A DNA stretch of 14,929 nucleotides from Deltaproteobacteria bacterium RBG_16_44_11. Lineage in GTDB: Bacteria; Desulfobacterota; Syntrophia; Syntrophales; Smithellaceae. Of the stretch, positions 1 to 7,253 are shown one piece after another; within the stretch, counting starts at the first letter, position 1; every line of letters starts with the position of its first letter. The stretch covers positions 32,400-47,328 of the forward strand of contig MGQN01000010.1 of the NCBI GenBank assembly GCA_001797845.1. The letters are read 5' to 3'. The notes below the pieces were generated by a model that did not search any database, was not told the origin of the DNA, and was given only the letters and a program-made list of their open reading frames with translations. A program made the position numbers and the translations under genes.

Positions 1-338
1 GATAAAACCGGCGCTACTTCAGCACTTGCCGTAAAGACAATTGTCAGCGGACCTGGCCAAAAAGAGTCCATCAGCTTTTCCGCTGTCGGGGTAACATCAC
101 GAACCAGCGGATAAACATTTTTTCTCTCGCCGACGATCAACGAAATCGGATTATGAAAATTGCGGCCTTTAACGGTAAAAATTTTATGGATAGCCTGTGC
201 ATTTGTGGCATCAACGCCCAGACCGTAAAAAGTTTCCGTGGGATAGGCAATAACACCGCCACTGATAACAATTGCGGCGGCGCGGGTGAGAACACTTTCT
301 TCAGAATAATCTGCGCTTACCTTCAGAATTTCCGGCAT
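1..338 (-). CDS. tsaC: L-threonylcarbamoyladenylate synthase (TsaC/Sua5/YrdC family), 3' end outside window
   Basis: The gene makes threonylcarbamoyl-AMP from threonine, bicarbonate and ATP, the first step of t6A37 formation on ANN-decoding tRNAs in the cytoplasm. The visible 112 residues show the YrdC fold signatures: AYPTETFYGLGVDA near residues 32-45, then KIFTVKGR followed by NPISLIV, and FWPGPLTIVF near residue 100. The ATG at 336-338 is preceded by AGGA about 9 bases upstream and overlaps the last 16 bases of purE, which suggests translational coupling. The gene runs off the left edge, so I cannot tell the short TsaC form from the longer Sua5 form with its extra C-terminal domain. Family assignment is firm; the symbol is a choice between the two. 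Confidence 0.9.
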   Translation of the reverse strand, partial: MPEILKVSADYSEESVLTRAAAIVISGGVIAYPTETFYGLGVDATNAQAIHKIFTVKGRNFHNPISLIVGERKNVYPLVRDVTPTAEKLMDSFWPGPLTIVFTASAEVAPVL

Positions 339-841
339 GAAATATTTTCCTGCTTCTTCTCTACGTCTTTGGCCATTTTAGCGACATAGCCGGCAAGCTT
401 TTTATGAATCGTCTTGTCCGATAGTGCTAAAAAGCGCACGGCAAACAATGCGGCATTTTTTGCGCCGGGTTTACCGATGGCCATTGTTGCAACTGGAATT
501 CCTCCGGGCATCTGCACTGTGGCCAGAAGTGCGTCCAGGCCTTTCAGGGATGTAGCGTCGATAGGGACACCGATTACCGGCAGAAGCGTTTGCGAAGCAA
601 TCACGCCGGCGAGATGTGCAGCCGCTCCGGCTCCGACAATGATAACTTTCACACCGCGGCTGTCCGCTGTTTTAGCAAATTTTGTGGTACGTTCCGGTGT
701 ACGGTGCGCCGATGTAAGAATCAACTCATAAACAATGCCGAATTCTTCAAGAATTTTTGTTGCCTCGGACATAATGGGCAAATCCGAGTCGCTTCCCATC
801 ACCACACTTACTAAAGCTTTCTTGGCTGCTTTTACTTTCAT
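323..841 (-). CDS. purE: N5-carboxyaminoimidazole ribonucleotide mutase PurE (class I)
   Basis: PurE converts N5-CAIR to CAIR in de novo purine synthesis. The 172-residue product has the whole class I signature: GSDSDLP at 16-22 (phosphate and ribose contacts), SAHRTPE at 44-50 with the catalytic His at 46, GAGAAAHLAG at 70-79, GVP at 91-93 and QMPGGIPVAT at 110-119. Length fits the family. The ATG at 839-841 has AGGAG about 5 bases upstream. It lies 12 bases after the purH stop, so the two genes are almost certainly cotranscribed. The class I signatures imply that carboxylation is done by PurK, which is not in this window. The C-terminal tail from about residue 155 is lysine-rich and unremarkable. 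Confidence 0.96.
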   Translation of the reverse strand: MKVKAAKKALVSVVMGSDSDLPIMSEATKILEEFGIVYELILTSAHRTPERTTKFAKTADSRGVKVIIVGAGAAAHLAGVIASQTLLPVIGVPIDATSLKGLDALLATVQMPGGIPVATMAIGKPGAKNAALFAVRFLALSDKTIHKKLAGYVAKMAKDVEKKQENISCRKF

Positions 842-853
842 GCAAGCTCCTTA

Positions 854-2416
854 TTAGTGTTTGAAGTGTCTCACACCAGTGAAAATCATGGCAATGCCGT
901 GTTCATCCGCCGCTTGGATTGCCTCTTCGTCGCGCACCGAGCCGCCGGGTTGAATGATGGCAGTAATTCCCGCCTCCGCGGCTATATCAACCCCGTCACG
1001 GAAGGGGAAAAAAGCATCCGAACCCAACACACAGCCTTTGGTAGGCAGTACCGCCTTCATTTTAGCGATTTTGACTGAATCCACACGGCTGGTTTGGCCC
1101 GCGCCGACGCCGACAAGTTGATCTTTGGTCGTGTAAACAATGGCATTGGATTTAACATGCTTGACCATTCGCCAGGCAAAATCCAGTGCTTGATATTCTT
1201 CCTCCGTCGGCTTTCTTTTAGTCACTACTTTGGCCTGACGAATATCGAAAGGAATATTGTCGCGCTCCTGCAGAAGTAAGCCGCCGGCAACACGGCGGAA
1301 GTCGAAACCGAAGGTAAATTTGCCCTTCGCAGTTGGTATCTCCAGCAATCTCACGTTTTTCTTGCTCTCCAAAATAGCACGCGCATCTACATCAAATGCT
1401 GGCGCTAGAATCACTTCTAAAAATATTTTTGCCAGTTCTTCGGCCGTGGCTTTATCTACCGGGCGATTGAACGCCACAATACCGCCGAATGCCGAAACCG
1501 GGTCAGTGGCCAATGCTTTTTTGTAGGCATCTGACAAGGAGCCGCCGCTTGTTGCCGCGCCGCAGGGATTTGCATGTTTAATAATTACCGCGGCAGGTAT
1601 TTGGAAATCAGAGACGGCCAACCAGGCCGCGTCACTGTCCATAATGTTATTGTAGGAAAGTTCTTTTCCCTGTAATTGTTTGGCATTGGAAATAGCCGCC
1701 AACGTCGGATCGTTTTCACGATAAAACGCCGCTTTCTGATGCGGGTTTTCGCCGTAGCGCAAAGATTGTGCTAAGGAAAATTGTGCGGTGAAGGTTTCGG
1801 GAAATTCTTTCTTGCCACCTTCAGGAGTAAGGGCGCCCAGATAGTTGGAAATTGCTCCATCGTAGCGGGCGGTAGTCTGAAAAACTTTAACAGCAAGACG
1901 GAAATTTGTTTCTTCAGAAATTTTGCCTTTGGTTTTGGCCATTTCTTCGAGGATGACAGTGTAATCCGCCGGGTCGGTTACCACGCTGACAAAACGATAG
2001 TTTTTCGCTGCTGCGCGCAGCATGGTTGGTCCGCCGATATCGATATTTTCAACGGCGTGCTCCAACGTGCATCCTTCTTTGGCGACCGTTTCTTCAAAAC
2101 GGTAAAGATTGATGACCACCATGTCGATGAGGTCAATGCCGTGCTCTTTGACGGCTTTCATATGTTCGGGATTATCGCGCAGGGCGAGCAGGCCCCCGTG
2201 GATTTTGGGATGCAGAGTTTTCAGGCGGCCGTCCATCATTTCCGGGAAACCGGTATATTCGGAAACATCTTTTACCTTAAGCCCGCTTTTTCTCAGTTGT
2301 GCCGCTGTTCCGCCGGTCGAAAGTATTTCCACGCCGAAGGACGATAGTTTTTGCGTAAATTCCACAATGCCGCTTTTGTCGGTGACGCTGATCAGCGCCC
2401 GTTTGATCTGGGTCAT
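854..2416 (-). CDS. purH: bifunctional AICAR formyltransferase / IMP cyclohydrolase PurH
   Basis: PurH catalyses the last two steps to IMP: formyl transfer from 10-formyl-THF to AICAR, then ring closure. The 520-residue product has an N-terminal MGS-like cyclohydrolase domain, with SVTDKSGI at 10-17, STGGTAA at 33-39, and DGRLKTLHPKIHGG at 62-75 holding Lys66. The formyltransferase domain follows from about residue 145, with SLRYGENPHQKAAFY at 218-232, the catalytic Lys280-His281 pair in IIKHANPCGAA, DPVSAFGG at 305-312 and GSDAFFPFRD at 465-474. I chose the ATG at 2414-2416, which gives the usual N-terminus (MTQIKRALIS) and has AGGAG 11 bases upstream. The frame stays open to 2548, but that 44-residue extension does not look like PurH. 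It is the first gene of the purH-purE-tsaC run. Confidence 0.96.
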   Translation of the reverse strand: MTQIKRALISVTDKSGIVEFTQKLSSFGVEILSTGGTAAQLRKSGLKVKDVSEYTGFPEMMDGRLKTLHPKIHGGLLALRDNPEHMKAVKEHGIDLIDMVVINLYRFEETVAKEGCTLEHAVENIDIGGPTMLRAAAKNYRFVSVVTDPADYTVILEEMAKTKGKISEETNFRLAVKVFQTTARYDGAISNYLGALTPEGGKKEFPETFTAQFSLAQSLRYGENPHQKAAFYRENDPTLAAISNAKQLQGKELSYNNIMDSDAAWLAVSDFQIPAAVIIKHANPCGAATSGGSLSDAYKKALATDPVSAFGGIVAFNRPVDKATAEELAKIFLEVILAPAFDVDARAILESKKNVRLLEIPTAKGKFTFGFDFRRVAGGLLLQERDNIPFDIRQAKVVTKRKPTEEEYQALDFAWRMVKHVKSNAIVYTTKDQLVGVGAGQTSRVDSVKIAKMKAVLPTKGCVLGSDAFFPFRDGVDIAAEAGITAIIQPGGSVRDEEAIQAADEHGIAMIFTGVRHFKH

Positions 2417-2565
2417 AATTTCCGTTTCTCCTGTAGATATCATTAATAAAATAATTGCGCCTGTGCAATATATTATTGAAAGTTTAATTGCAAGATTGTT
2501 TTTGTCCTGATATATCAACAAACAATGTTCAGGGTCGGGCGCATACAAAAGAAGAGGAGATTACT
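2417..2565. promoter_or_regulatory. divergent intergenic region between purH and the cyclophilin gene
   Basis: This AT-rich gap must hold the starts of transcription for both neighbours. On the plus strand, TTGCAA at 2488-2493, a 17-base spacer and TATATC at 2511-2516 form a moderate sigma70-like promoter for the cyclophilin gene. No equally good pair is clear for purH on the minus strand; TTGCAC with TAATGA at 17-base spacing is only a weak candidate. A 13-base palindrome (CAATA-TAT-TATTG, 2466-2478) and a 10-base palindrome (TGATATATCA, 2508-2517) could be operators, but AT-rich palindromes are common by chance. I see no recognisable purine riboswitch. Confidence 0.4.
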
Positions 2566-3108
2566 ATGGAAAATAAGCTGATCGCGGTTATGGAAACAAA
2601 CAAAGGAACAATCAATTTAAAGCTTTTTACCGAACAGACGCCGATAACTGTGGGAAATTTCGTCAATCTGGCGCGTCGCGGCTATTATAATAATTTAAAT
2701 TTTCACCGGGTTATTCCCGATTTTATGATTCAGGGCGGCTGTCCTGCGGGTGACGGCCGAGGCGGCCCCGGCTATAAATTTCAGGATGAATTTGTGAAAG
2801 AACTGCGTCACAGTAAACCGGGTATTCTATCTATGGCTAATGCCGGACCGGGCACCAACGGCAGTCAGTTTTTTATTACGCATATCCCCACTCCTTGGCT
2901 CGACGGCAAACACACAGTTTTCGGCGAGGTAGTCAGTGATGCCGACCAGAAAGTTGTCAATGTAATTGTTCAGGGCGATAAAATAAAATCTGTCACTATT
3001 GAAGGCGATATTTCCGCATTGATGGAAAGTATCAAGGCTATAGTTGACAAATGGAACGCTGCGCTGGATGCGAGTTTTCCTAAACTGTCAAAGGTGTCGA
3101 AAGCTTGA
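2566..3108 (+). CDS. cytoplasmic cyclophilin-type peptidyl-prolyl cis-trans isomerase
   Basis: The 180-residue protein is a cyclophilin that should catalyse prolyl isomerisation during protein folding. Residues 5-140 form the core: FHRVIPDFMIQGG at 46-58 with catalytic Arg48 plus Phe53, Met54 and Gln56, SMANAGPGTNGSQFFIT at 89-105, and WLDGKHTVFGEV at 111-122. Trp111 matches the residue tied to cyclosporin binding in eukaryotic cyclophilins. There is no signal peptide, so it should be cytoplasmic. The ATG at 2566 has GAGGAG 7 bases upstream; the frame is open back to 2488, but those residues are not cyclophilin-like. About 35 residues at the C-terminus (from about 146) form a predicted helical tail beyond the normal fold. 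The gene stands alone, divergent from purH and convergent with purD, so its link to purine genes is probably only positional. Confidence 0.93.
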   Translation: MENKLIAVMETNKGTINLKLFTEQTPITVGNFVNLARRGYYNNLNFHRVIPDFMIQGGCPAGDGRGGPGYKFQDEFVKELRHSKPGILSMANAGPGTNGSQFFITHIPTPWLDGKHTVFGEVVSDADQKVVNVIVQGDKIKSVTIEGDISALMESIKAIVDKWNAALDASFPKLSKVSKA

Positions 3109-3145
3109 ACTTGTAGATGGCGTTTCACACGATATTAATGGTCGC

Positions 3146-4471
3146 TTATTTTCGTATCATTTTCATATGCTCAATGCGCTTCTGAATGAGCGCATTAGTA
3201 CCGATGTCTTCGCGATAAGCCACCGGTCCTTTTACAGCTTTAACGCCTTCTTCGGCTATTTTGCGGGCTTCTTCTAATGTATCGGCAATACCCACAATGC
3301 CGATGGCGCGCGAAGAGCTAAGGTACAAACCATCTTCTTTTTTATCCACGGATGAATAGTAAAGCCGTGCTTTCCCTACATCGCCCACTTCAATCTTTGC
3401 TTTGGATGAGGTGACATCGGGATGATCGGTAGGGAGCCCATATCCTTTCGGCACAACATATTTACAAACTGTCGCTTTGGGCTCAAATTCAATCTTTAAT
3501 TGGTCCAGTGTTCCGGCAATAATATGGCGGCAGATTTCCACAAAATCAGTTTTTAAAAGAGGAAGAATGTTCATTGCTTCCGGGTCGCCAAAACGCGCGT
3601 TATATTCCAGAAGCTTCACGCCGTTTTTAGTAGCAATAAATCCGCCATACATGACGCCCTTGTAAGGACTGCCCGTCTCTTTTAAAAGAGCCGCCGCGAC
3701 CTGACGGGTTATTTCCAGACCCTGCTCAACATCACGAGGTTTCAAAAAAGGCAATGAATGATTAGCCAGGGAATACGAACCCATACCGCCGGTGTTGGGG
3801 CCGCGGTCGCCGTCAAATCTTCTTTTGTGATCTTGCACCAGCGGTGTGCCGACAACTGTTTTGCCATCGCATAGACATTGTAAGGAAAATTCCTCGCCGT
3901 CGAATTTTTCCTCAACGATCACGGATGAACTATCTTTCAGAATTTGCTGGCACAATTTCAGAGCCTCATCCTTCGTGGCGAAATGATCGCCCTGAACCAA
4001 CACGCCTTTGCCTCCGGTTAATCCATCCGGCTTGAGAACAATGCTTTCCAACTTTTTCAAAAATGCTTCCACGCCGTCAATTGCCGTAAATACTTTAAAC
4101 TGCGGATTTCCGGGAATGTTATATTTGCTGACTAAATTGCGGGTAAACGATTTGGAGGTCTCCAGCCGCGCCAGGCTTTTCGTGGGGCCGACGGCCGGAA
4201 TGCCGATTGTCGTCAGCGCATCTACAATGCCGTTATTGAGAGGATCTTCCGGTCCGATGACGGCGAAATCAATTTTATGAAGTTGAGCAAAGCCGGTAAT
4301 CGCTGCAAGGTCTGAATAACTGCCTTGTATGGTCTTGTGTGATAGAGAGGCGATGCCGGGATTGTTCGCCTTCATGAAAGCGAACAGTCCCGGATTTTGT
4401 TTGGAACGTAAAATGGTCTCGGCGATGGCATGTTCACGCGCGCCATTGCCGACAAGTAATATATTGGACAT
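3146..4471 (-). CDS. purD: phosphoribosylamine-glycine ligase (GAR synthetase) PurD, archaeal-like type
   Basis: PurD joins phosphoribosylamine and glycine with ATP to give GAR, the second step of purine synthesis. The 441-residue product begins with the PurD N-domain (LLVGNGAREHAIAE, 5-18), then an ATP-grasp core with GPTKSLARLETSKSFTR at 95-111, KPDGLTGGKGV at 147-157, DHKRRFDGDRGPNTGGMGSY at 214-233 and YNARFGDPEAM at 290-300, then a C-terminal domain with KATVCKYVVPKGYG at 332-345. Several of these read like methanogen PurD rather than E. coli PurD: GLTGGKGV not GLAAGKGV, ARFGDPEAM not CRFGDPETQ, plus the MKANNPGIA and ATVCKYVVP segments. The ATG has GGGAG 8 bases upstream and a strong promoter further up. 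The end converges with the cyclophilin gene, 37 bases away. Function is firm; the archaeal affinity is from memory of the families. Confidence 0.95.
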   Translation of the reverse strand: MSNILLVGNGAREHAIAETILRSKQNPGLFAFMKANNPGIASLSHKTIQGSYSDLAAITGFAQLHKIDFAVIGPEDPLNNGIVDALTTIGIPAVGPTKSLARLETSKSFTRNLVSKYNIPGNPQFKVFTAIDGVEAFLKKLESIVLKPDGLTGGKGVLVQGDHFATKDEALKLCQQILKDSSSVIVEEKFDGEEFSLQCLCDGKTVVGTPLVQDHKRRFDGDRGPNTGGMGSYSLANHSLPFLKPRDVEQGLEITRQVAAALLKETGSPYKGVMYGGFIATKNGVKLLEYNARFGDPEAMNILPLLKTDFVEICRHIIAGTLDQLKIEFEPKATVCKYVVPKGYGLPTDHPDVTSSKAKIEVGDVGKARLYYSSVDKKEDGLYLSSSRAIGIVGIADTLEEARKIAEEGVKAVKGPVAYREDIGTNALIQKRIEHMKMIRK

Positions 4472-4519
4472 CTGGAATCTCCCGAATATGTAGATAAGTA
4501 CTGCTTTTTGCCGGTACGA

Positions 4520-4548
4520 AGTATAAGAAGGAAGGCATTGCGTGTCAA
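4520..4548 (-). promoter_or_regulatory. near-consensus sigma70 promoter for purD
   Basis: On the minus strand TTGACA (complement of 4543-4548) is followed by exactly 17 bases and TATACT (complement of 4520-4525). This is 6/6 and 5/6 to the sigma70 consensus with ideal spacing. Transcription would start near 4513 and give a 5' leader of about 40 bases before the purD ATG. I see no clear operator over it. Confidence 0.8.
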
Positions 4549-4638
4549 TCGAATATTAACCGCAATATTTAAGTATTCGCTGATAATAATTAAAAAACAG
4601 GGGGTGTTTATTTTTTTTCGCCATTCTGCTAGATTACA

Positions 4639-4647
4639 TGGTATATA
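4639..4647 (+). promoter_or_regulatory. possible extended -10 promoter for the CNNM/CBS gene cluster
   Basis: TGG-TATATA at 4639-4647 matches an extended -10 element. Transcription would start near 4654, about 19 bases before the GTG start at 4673. There is no good -35 hexamer at 16-18 bases, which is tolerable for extended -10 promoters. The T-run upstream (4609-4618) could act as an UP-like or bent element. Confidence 0.4.
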
Positions 4648-4672
4648 GAAACCAGACGAGGCCGCTTAAATA

Positions 4673-5944
4673 GTGAATTTAACCGCAGATATTACAATAA
4701 TATTCATTCTTTTGTTGTTTTCCGCTTTTTTCTCATCGGCGGAAGCCGCGTTGCTTTCGCTTACCGATTTGCATTTGCACAAAATGAAATCAGATCGCTA
4801 TCCTTTCCTGAACTTTGTTGCCAAGTTGCTGGAAAACCCACGCCGCCTTTTAATTACGATTGTCACCAGTAACGAAGCCGTGAATATCAGTATTTCCATT
4901 CTCGCGGCATCTTTTTTTATTGGATTATTAGGCGCGAAGGGACAATGGATTTCCATATTAGTTACATCCGCTTTAGTGTTTATTGCCGGCGAAGCCATCC
5001 CTAAGACTTTTGGCGTAACTTATCCCATGCTGATTTCTTCCGCTGTGTCACCTCTATTGCTCGCTATTTCGCGTTTGGAATCTCCGCTTGTTGCCGCTTT
5101 GGAAAAAACACCAAGTTTAATCTTAAAGCGACTAGGGCCGAAAAAAATTAGGGACACGGATATCTTAATGGAAGATGAATTCAAAACCTTGATTGATATC
5201 TCCAGCCTGGAAGGTGTGGTGGATGAATCTCAAAAAGAGCTAATCAAAAGAATATTTGAGCTGGGAGATAAACCGGTAACCGATATTATGATCCCGCGGG
5301 TGGACATGTTCTGCCTTCCCTTGAGCATGCCGGTAGAGGAAATTATTGCGGAAGTTGTTGAACAAAAGCACGAAAGGGTACCTATTTACACGGACGACCG
5401 CGACGATATTACGGGAATTCTCTTCGCCCGCGATTTACTTAGTGATGCCGCGCAAGGCAAAAAAACAGACAGCATCGCGAAGTTACTCGTCCGGCCTTAT
5501 TTTGTGCCGGAAGAAAAAACGATTAACGGTCTTCTGCATGATTTTCAGGAAAATCGAACACAAATTGCCATCGTTGTCGATGAATATGGCGGGGTATCCG
5601 GCCTGGTCACTTTCGAGCATATCCTGGAGCACTTGTTTCAAGAAACTTATGGCGATGACGAACTGGCCAATAATGATTGCGAAAAAATTGACGAGAACAC
5701 AATTGCCGTTCCCGGTAAAATGTCTATGGAACAACTTAATAATTTACTGCAAACGCAATTACCACAGGAGGAATTTGATACGGTAGGAGGTTTTGTATTG
5801 CACTTGTTTGGAAAACTGCCGGAGCGAGGCGAAGAAGCGCGTTTCGAAGGTTATATTTTTCGAATAGAAAGCGTGGGCAGAACAAGGATACTGAAAGTTA
5901 GAATCGAAAAAGAAAAAGAAACGGAGTCTGATTTGGAGAAATGA
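4673..5944 (+). CDS. CNNM (DUF21) - CBS pair - CorC/HlyC membrane protein, first paralogue
   Basis: The 423-residue protein belongs to the HlyC/CorC/CNNM family, inner-membrane proteins linked to magnesium or sodium/magnesium transport; the old name hemolysin is misleading. Membrane segments are visible near 6-28, 58-82, 92-112 and 120-136. The three conserved transmembrane motifs are intact: FFSSAEAALLS at 19-29, TSNEAVNI at 65-72 and GEAIPKTFG at 106-114. A CBS pair follows at about 203-325, with VVDEYGGVSGLVTFEHILE at 301-319, and the C-terminal CorC/HlyC domain at about 335-413 (VGGFVLHLFGKLPERGE). Start is GTG with a weak GAGG 11 bases upstream. The stop overlaps the next start as ATGA. 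Substrate and direction cannot be read from sequence. Confidence 0.92.
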   Translation: MNLTADITIIFILLLFSAFFSSAEAALLSLTDLHLHKMKSDRYPFLNFVAKLLENPRRLLITIVTSNEAVNISISILAASFFIGLLGAKGQWISILVTSALVFIAGEAIPKTFGVTYPMLISSAVSPLLLAISRLESPLVAALEKTPSLILKRLGPKKIRDTDILMEDEFKTLIDISSLEGVVDESQKELIKRIFELGDKPVTDIMIPRVDMFCLPLSMPVEEIIAEVVEQKHERVPIYTDDRDDITGILFARDLLSDAAQGKKTDSIAKLLVRPYFVPEEKTINGLLHDFQENRTQIAIVVDEYGGVSGLVTFEHILEHLFQETYGDDELANNDCEKIDENTIAVPGKMSMEQLNNLLQTQLPQEEFDTVGGFVLHLFGKLPERGEEARFEGYIFRIESVGRTRILKVRIEKEKETESDLEK

Positions 5945-7233
5945 GCCCTTATTTTATTTTGGCCATGATTTTTATTTGTCTGATATTGGAAGCTCTTTAT
6001 TCGGGTGGAGAAGTTGCTTTATTTGCCTCTGATATTAACAAAATAAAATATTATGCGCGCCGGGGATCGTTTGCCGCCATGCAGGCCGTCAAATTAAAGG
6101 AACGTCCTGAATGGTTTATCTCCACCGCGCTGATCGGCACAAATATGGCAATTATTACCGCGTCCACGCTGGCGACGGGGCTTTTGATTGCTTATTTCGG
6201 GACGGAGCGCGGCGAGCAAATTGCTTTTTTAATTATGCTGCCGACTTTGTTCATCATGATTATCATCCGCAGTATTTTTCAGCATTATGCGGAAGCGATG
6301 GCGATGAAAGTGGCATATTTTATACGCTTGTCGTCAGCAGTTTTCTACCCGGCGGCTTATTTAATAGCCGCTCTATCCAAGGGAACTGTGCGTCTAACTT
6401 CAAAGCAGAAAGTTAAACAGGATTCTTACATTACCAAAGAAGGTTTAAAATATATTTTAGGCGAAAAAACTAAAGGCAGTGATATTTTAAAAACAGAAAG
6501 AGAAATGGTCAGCCGTGTGATTGATTTTTCAGAGCTTACGGCGGTTAAGATTATGGTTCCCATTTCCGCGCTTACTGCCTTGCCGGTTTCCATGAAAATT
6601 GGTGAGGCTGCTGGAGTTGTTGCCAGCAAAAAATATATGCGCATACCGGTATATCAGGATACAGTTTATAATATCGTAGGCATTTTGCATTATTTTGATT
6701 TATTGGAAAATTTGCTGAAGTATAGAAATGATATGGCTCATAATATCGACGCGGAAACAATTGCCTGTTGCTTGCAGACTGATGTCTTCTATGTGCCGGA
6801 AACGAAAAAGGCCAGTGAGCTTTTAGTCGATATGCAAAAAAGAAAAGAAAAAATGGCTATCGTTGTTGACGAATATGGAGGAGCTGTAGGTATTGTAACC
6901 ATCGAAGATATTGGCGAAGAAATTATCGGCAGTATTGATGATGAATATAGAAAAGGTGAAAGACTATACCAGAGAATAAGTCCCGGCAGATACCTAATCA
7001 GCGGCCGTATGGAAATGGATAACCTGAATCAAATATTGGCGACAAAATTTCCTGAGGGGAATTATGAAACGCTGGGCGGTTTTTTAATGCAGCAAATCGG
7101 TAGAATCCCGCAACGAAGAGAAAGAATAAATTATAATGAATTTACTTTCATAATTGAAAATGCCGATCAAAAATCGATAAAAGAGGTAATGGTTCTTTTT
7201 CCACCGCAAATGGATAAAATTGCGATTAAATAA
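5941..7233 (+). CDS. CNNM (DUF21) - CBS pair - CorC/HlyC membrane protein, second paralogue with a degenerate GExxPK motif
   Basis: This 430-residue protein has the same domain order as its upstream neighbour: membrane domain about 1-145, CBS pair about 203-330 (VVDEYGGAVGIVTIEDIGEE at 308-327) and CorC/HlyC domain about 345-420 (LGGFLMQQIGRIPQRRE). It starts with ATG inside the ATGA overlap with the previous stop, so translation is probably coupled, and the two may act as a heteromer since CNNM proteins are dimeric. The first motif (SGGEVALFAS, 21-30) and second (IGTNMAII, 65-72) are recognisable. The third, normally GE(I/V)xPKS before IFQ, reads IMIIIRS at 105-111, so the acidic and proline positions are lost. 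The frame is otherwise unbroken, so this is substitution and not a frameshift. It may be a regulatory or altered-specificity partner. Confidence 0.9.
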   Translation: MSPYFILAMIFICLILEALYSGGEVALFASDINKIKYYARRGSFAAMQAVKLKERPEWFISTALIGTNMAIITASTLATGLLIAYFGTERGEQIAFLIMLPTLFIMIIIRSIFQHYAEAMAMKVAYFIRLSSAVFYPAAYLIAALSKGTVRLTSKQKVKQDSYITKEGLKYILGEKTKGSDILKTEREMVSRVIDFSELTAVKIMVPISALTALPVSMKIGEAAGVVASKKYMRIPVYQDTVYNIVGILHYFDLLENLLKYRNDMAHNIDAETIACCLQTDVFYVPETKKASELLVDMQKRKEKMAIVVDEYGGAVGIVTIEDIGEEIIGSIDDEYRKGERLYQRISPGRYLISGRMEMDNLNQILATKFPEGNYETLGGFLMQQIGRIPQRRERINYNEFTFIIENADQKSIKEVMVLFPPQMDKIAIK

Positions 7234-7253
7234 TTTTTCAGGGGAATTTAATA

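Noticed and set aside
1781..2347. 188-codon open frame on the plus strand
   Set aside because: It lies wholly inside purH on the other strand, has no binding site support and no recognisable domain. It is an antisense shadow.
2417..2548. 44-residue N-terminal extension of PurH
   Set aside because: The frame is open to 2548, but the extra residues do not look like PurH and the ATG at 2416 gives the normal family N-terminus with AGGAG upstream.
2488..2565. Upstream start for the cyclophilin
   Set aside because: The added 26 residues are not cyclophilin-like; ATG at 2566 has a strong binding site and the normal fold start.
4587..4618. Hairpin AAACA-GGGGG-TGTTT followed by T-run
   Set aside because: It looks like a weak terminator, but no plus-strand gene lies just upstream and the stem is short and AT-rich.
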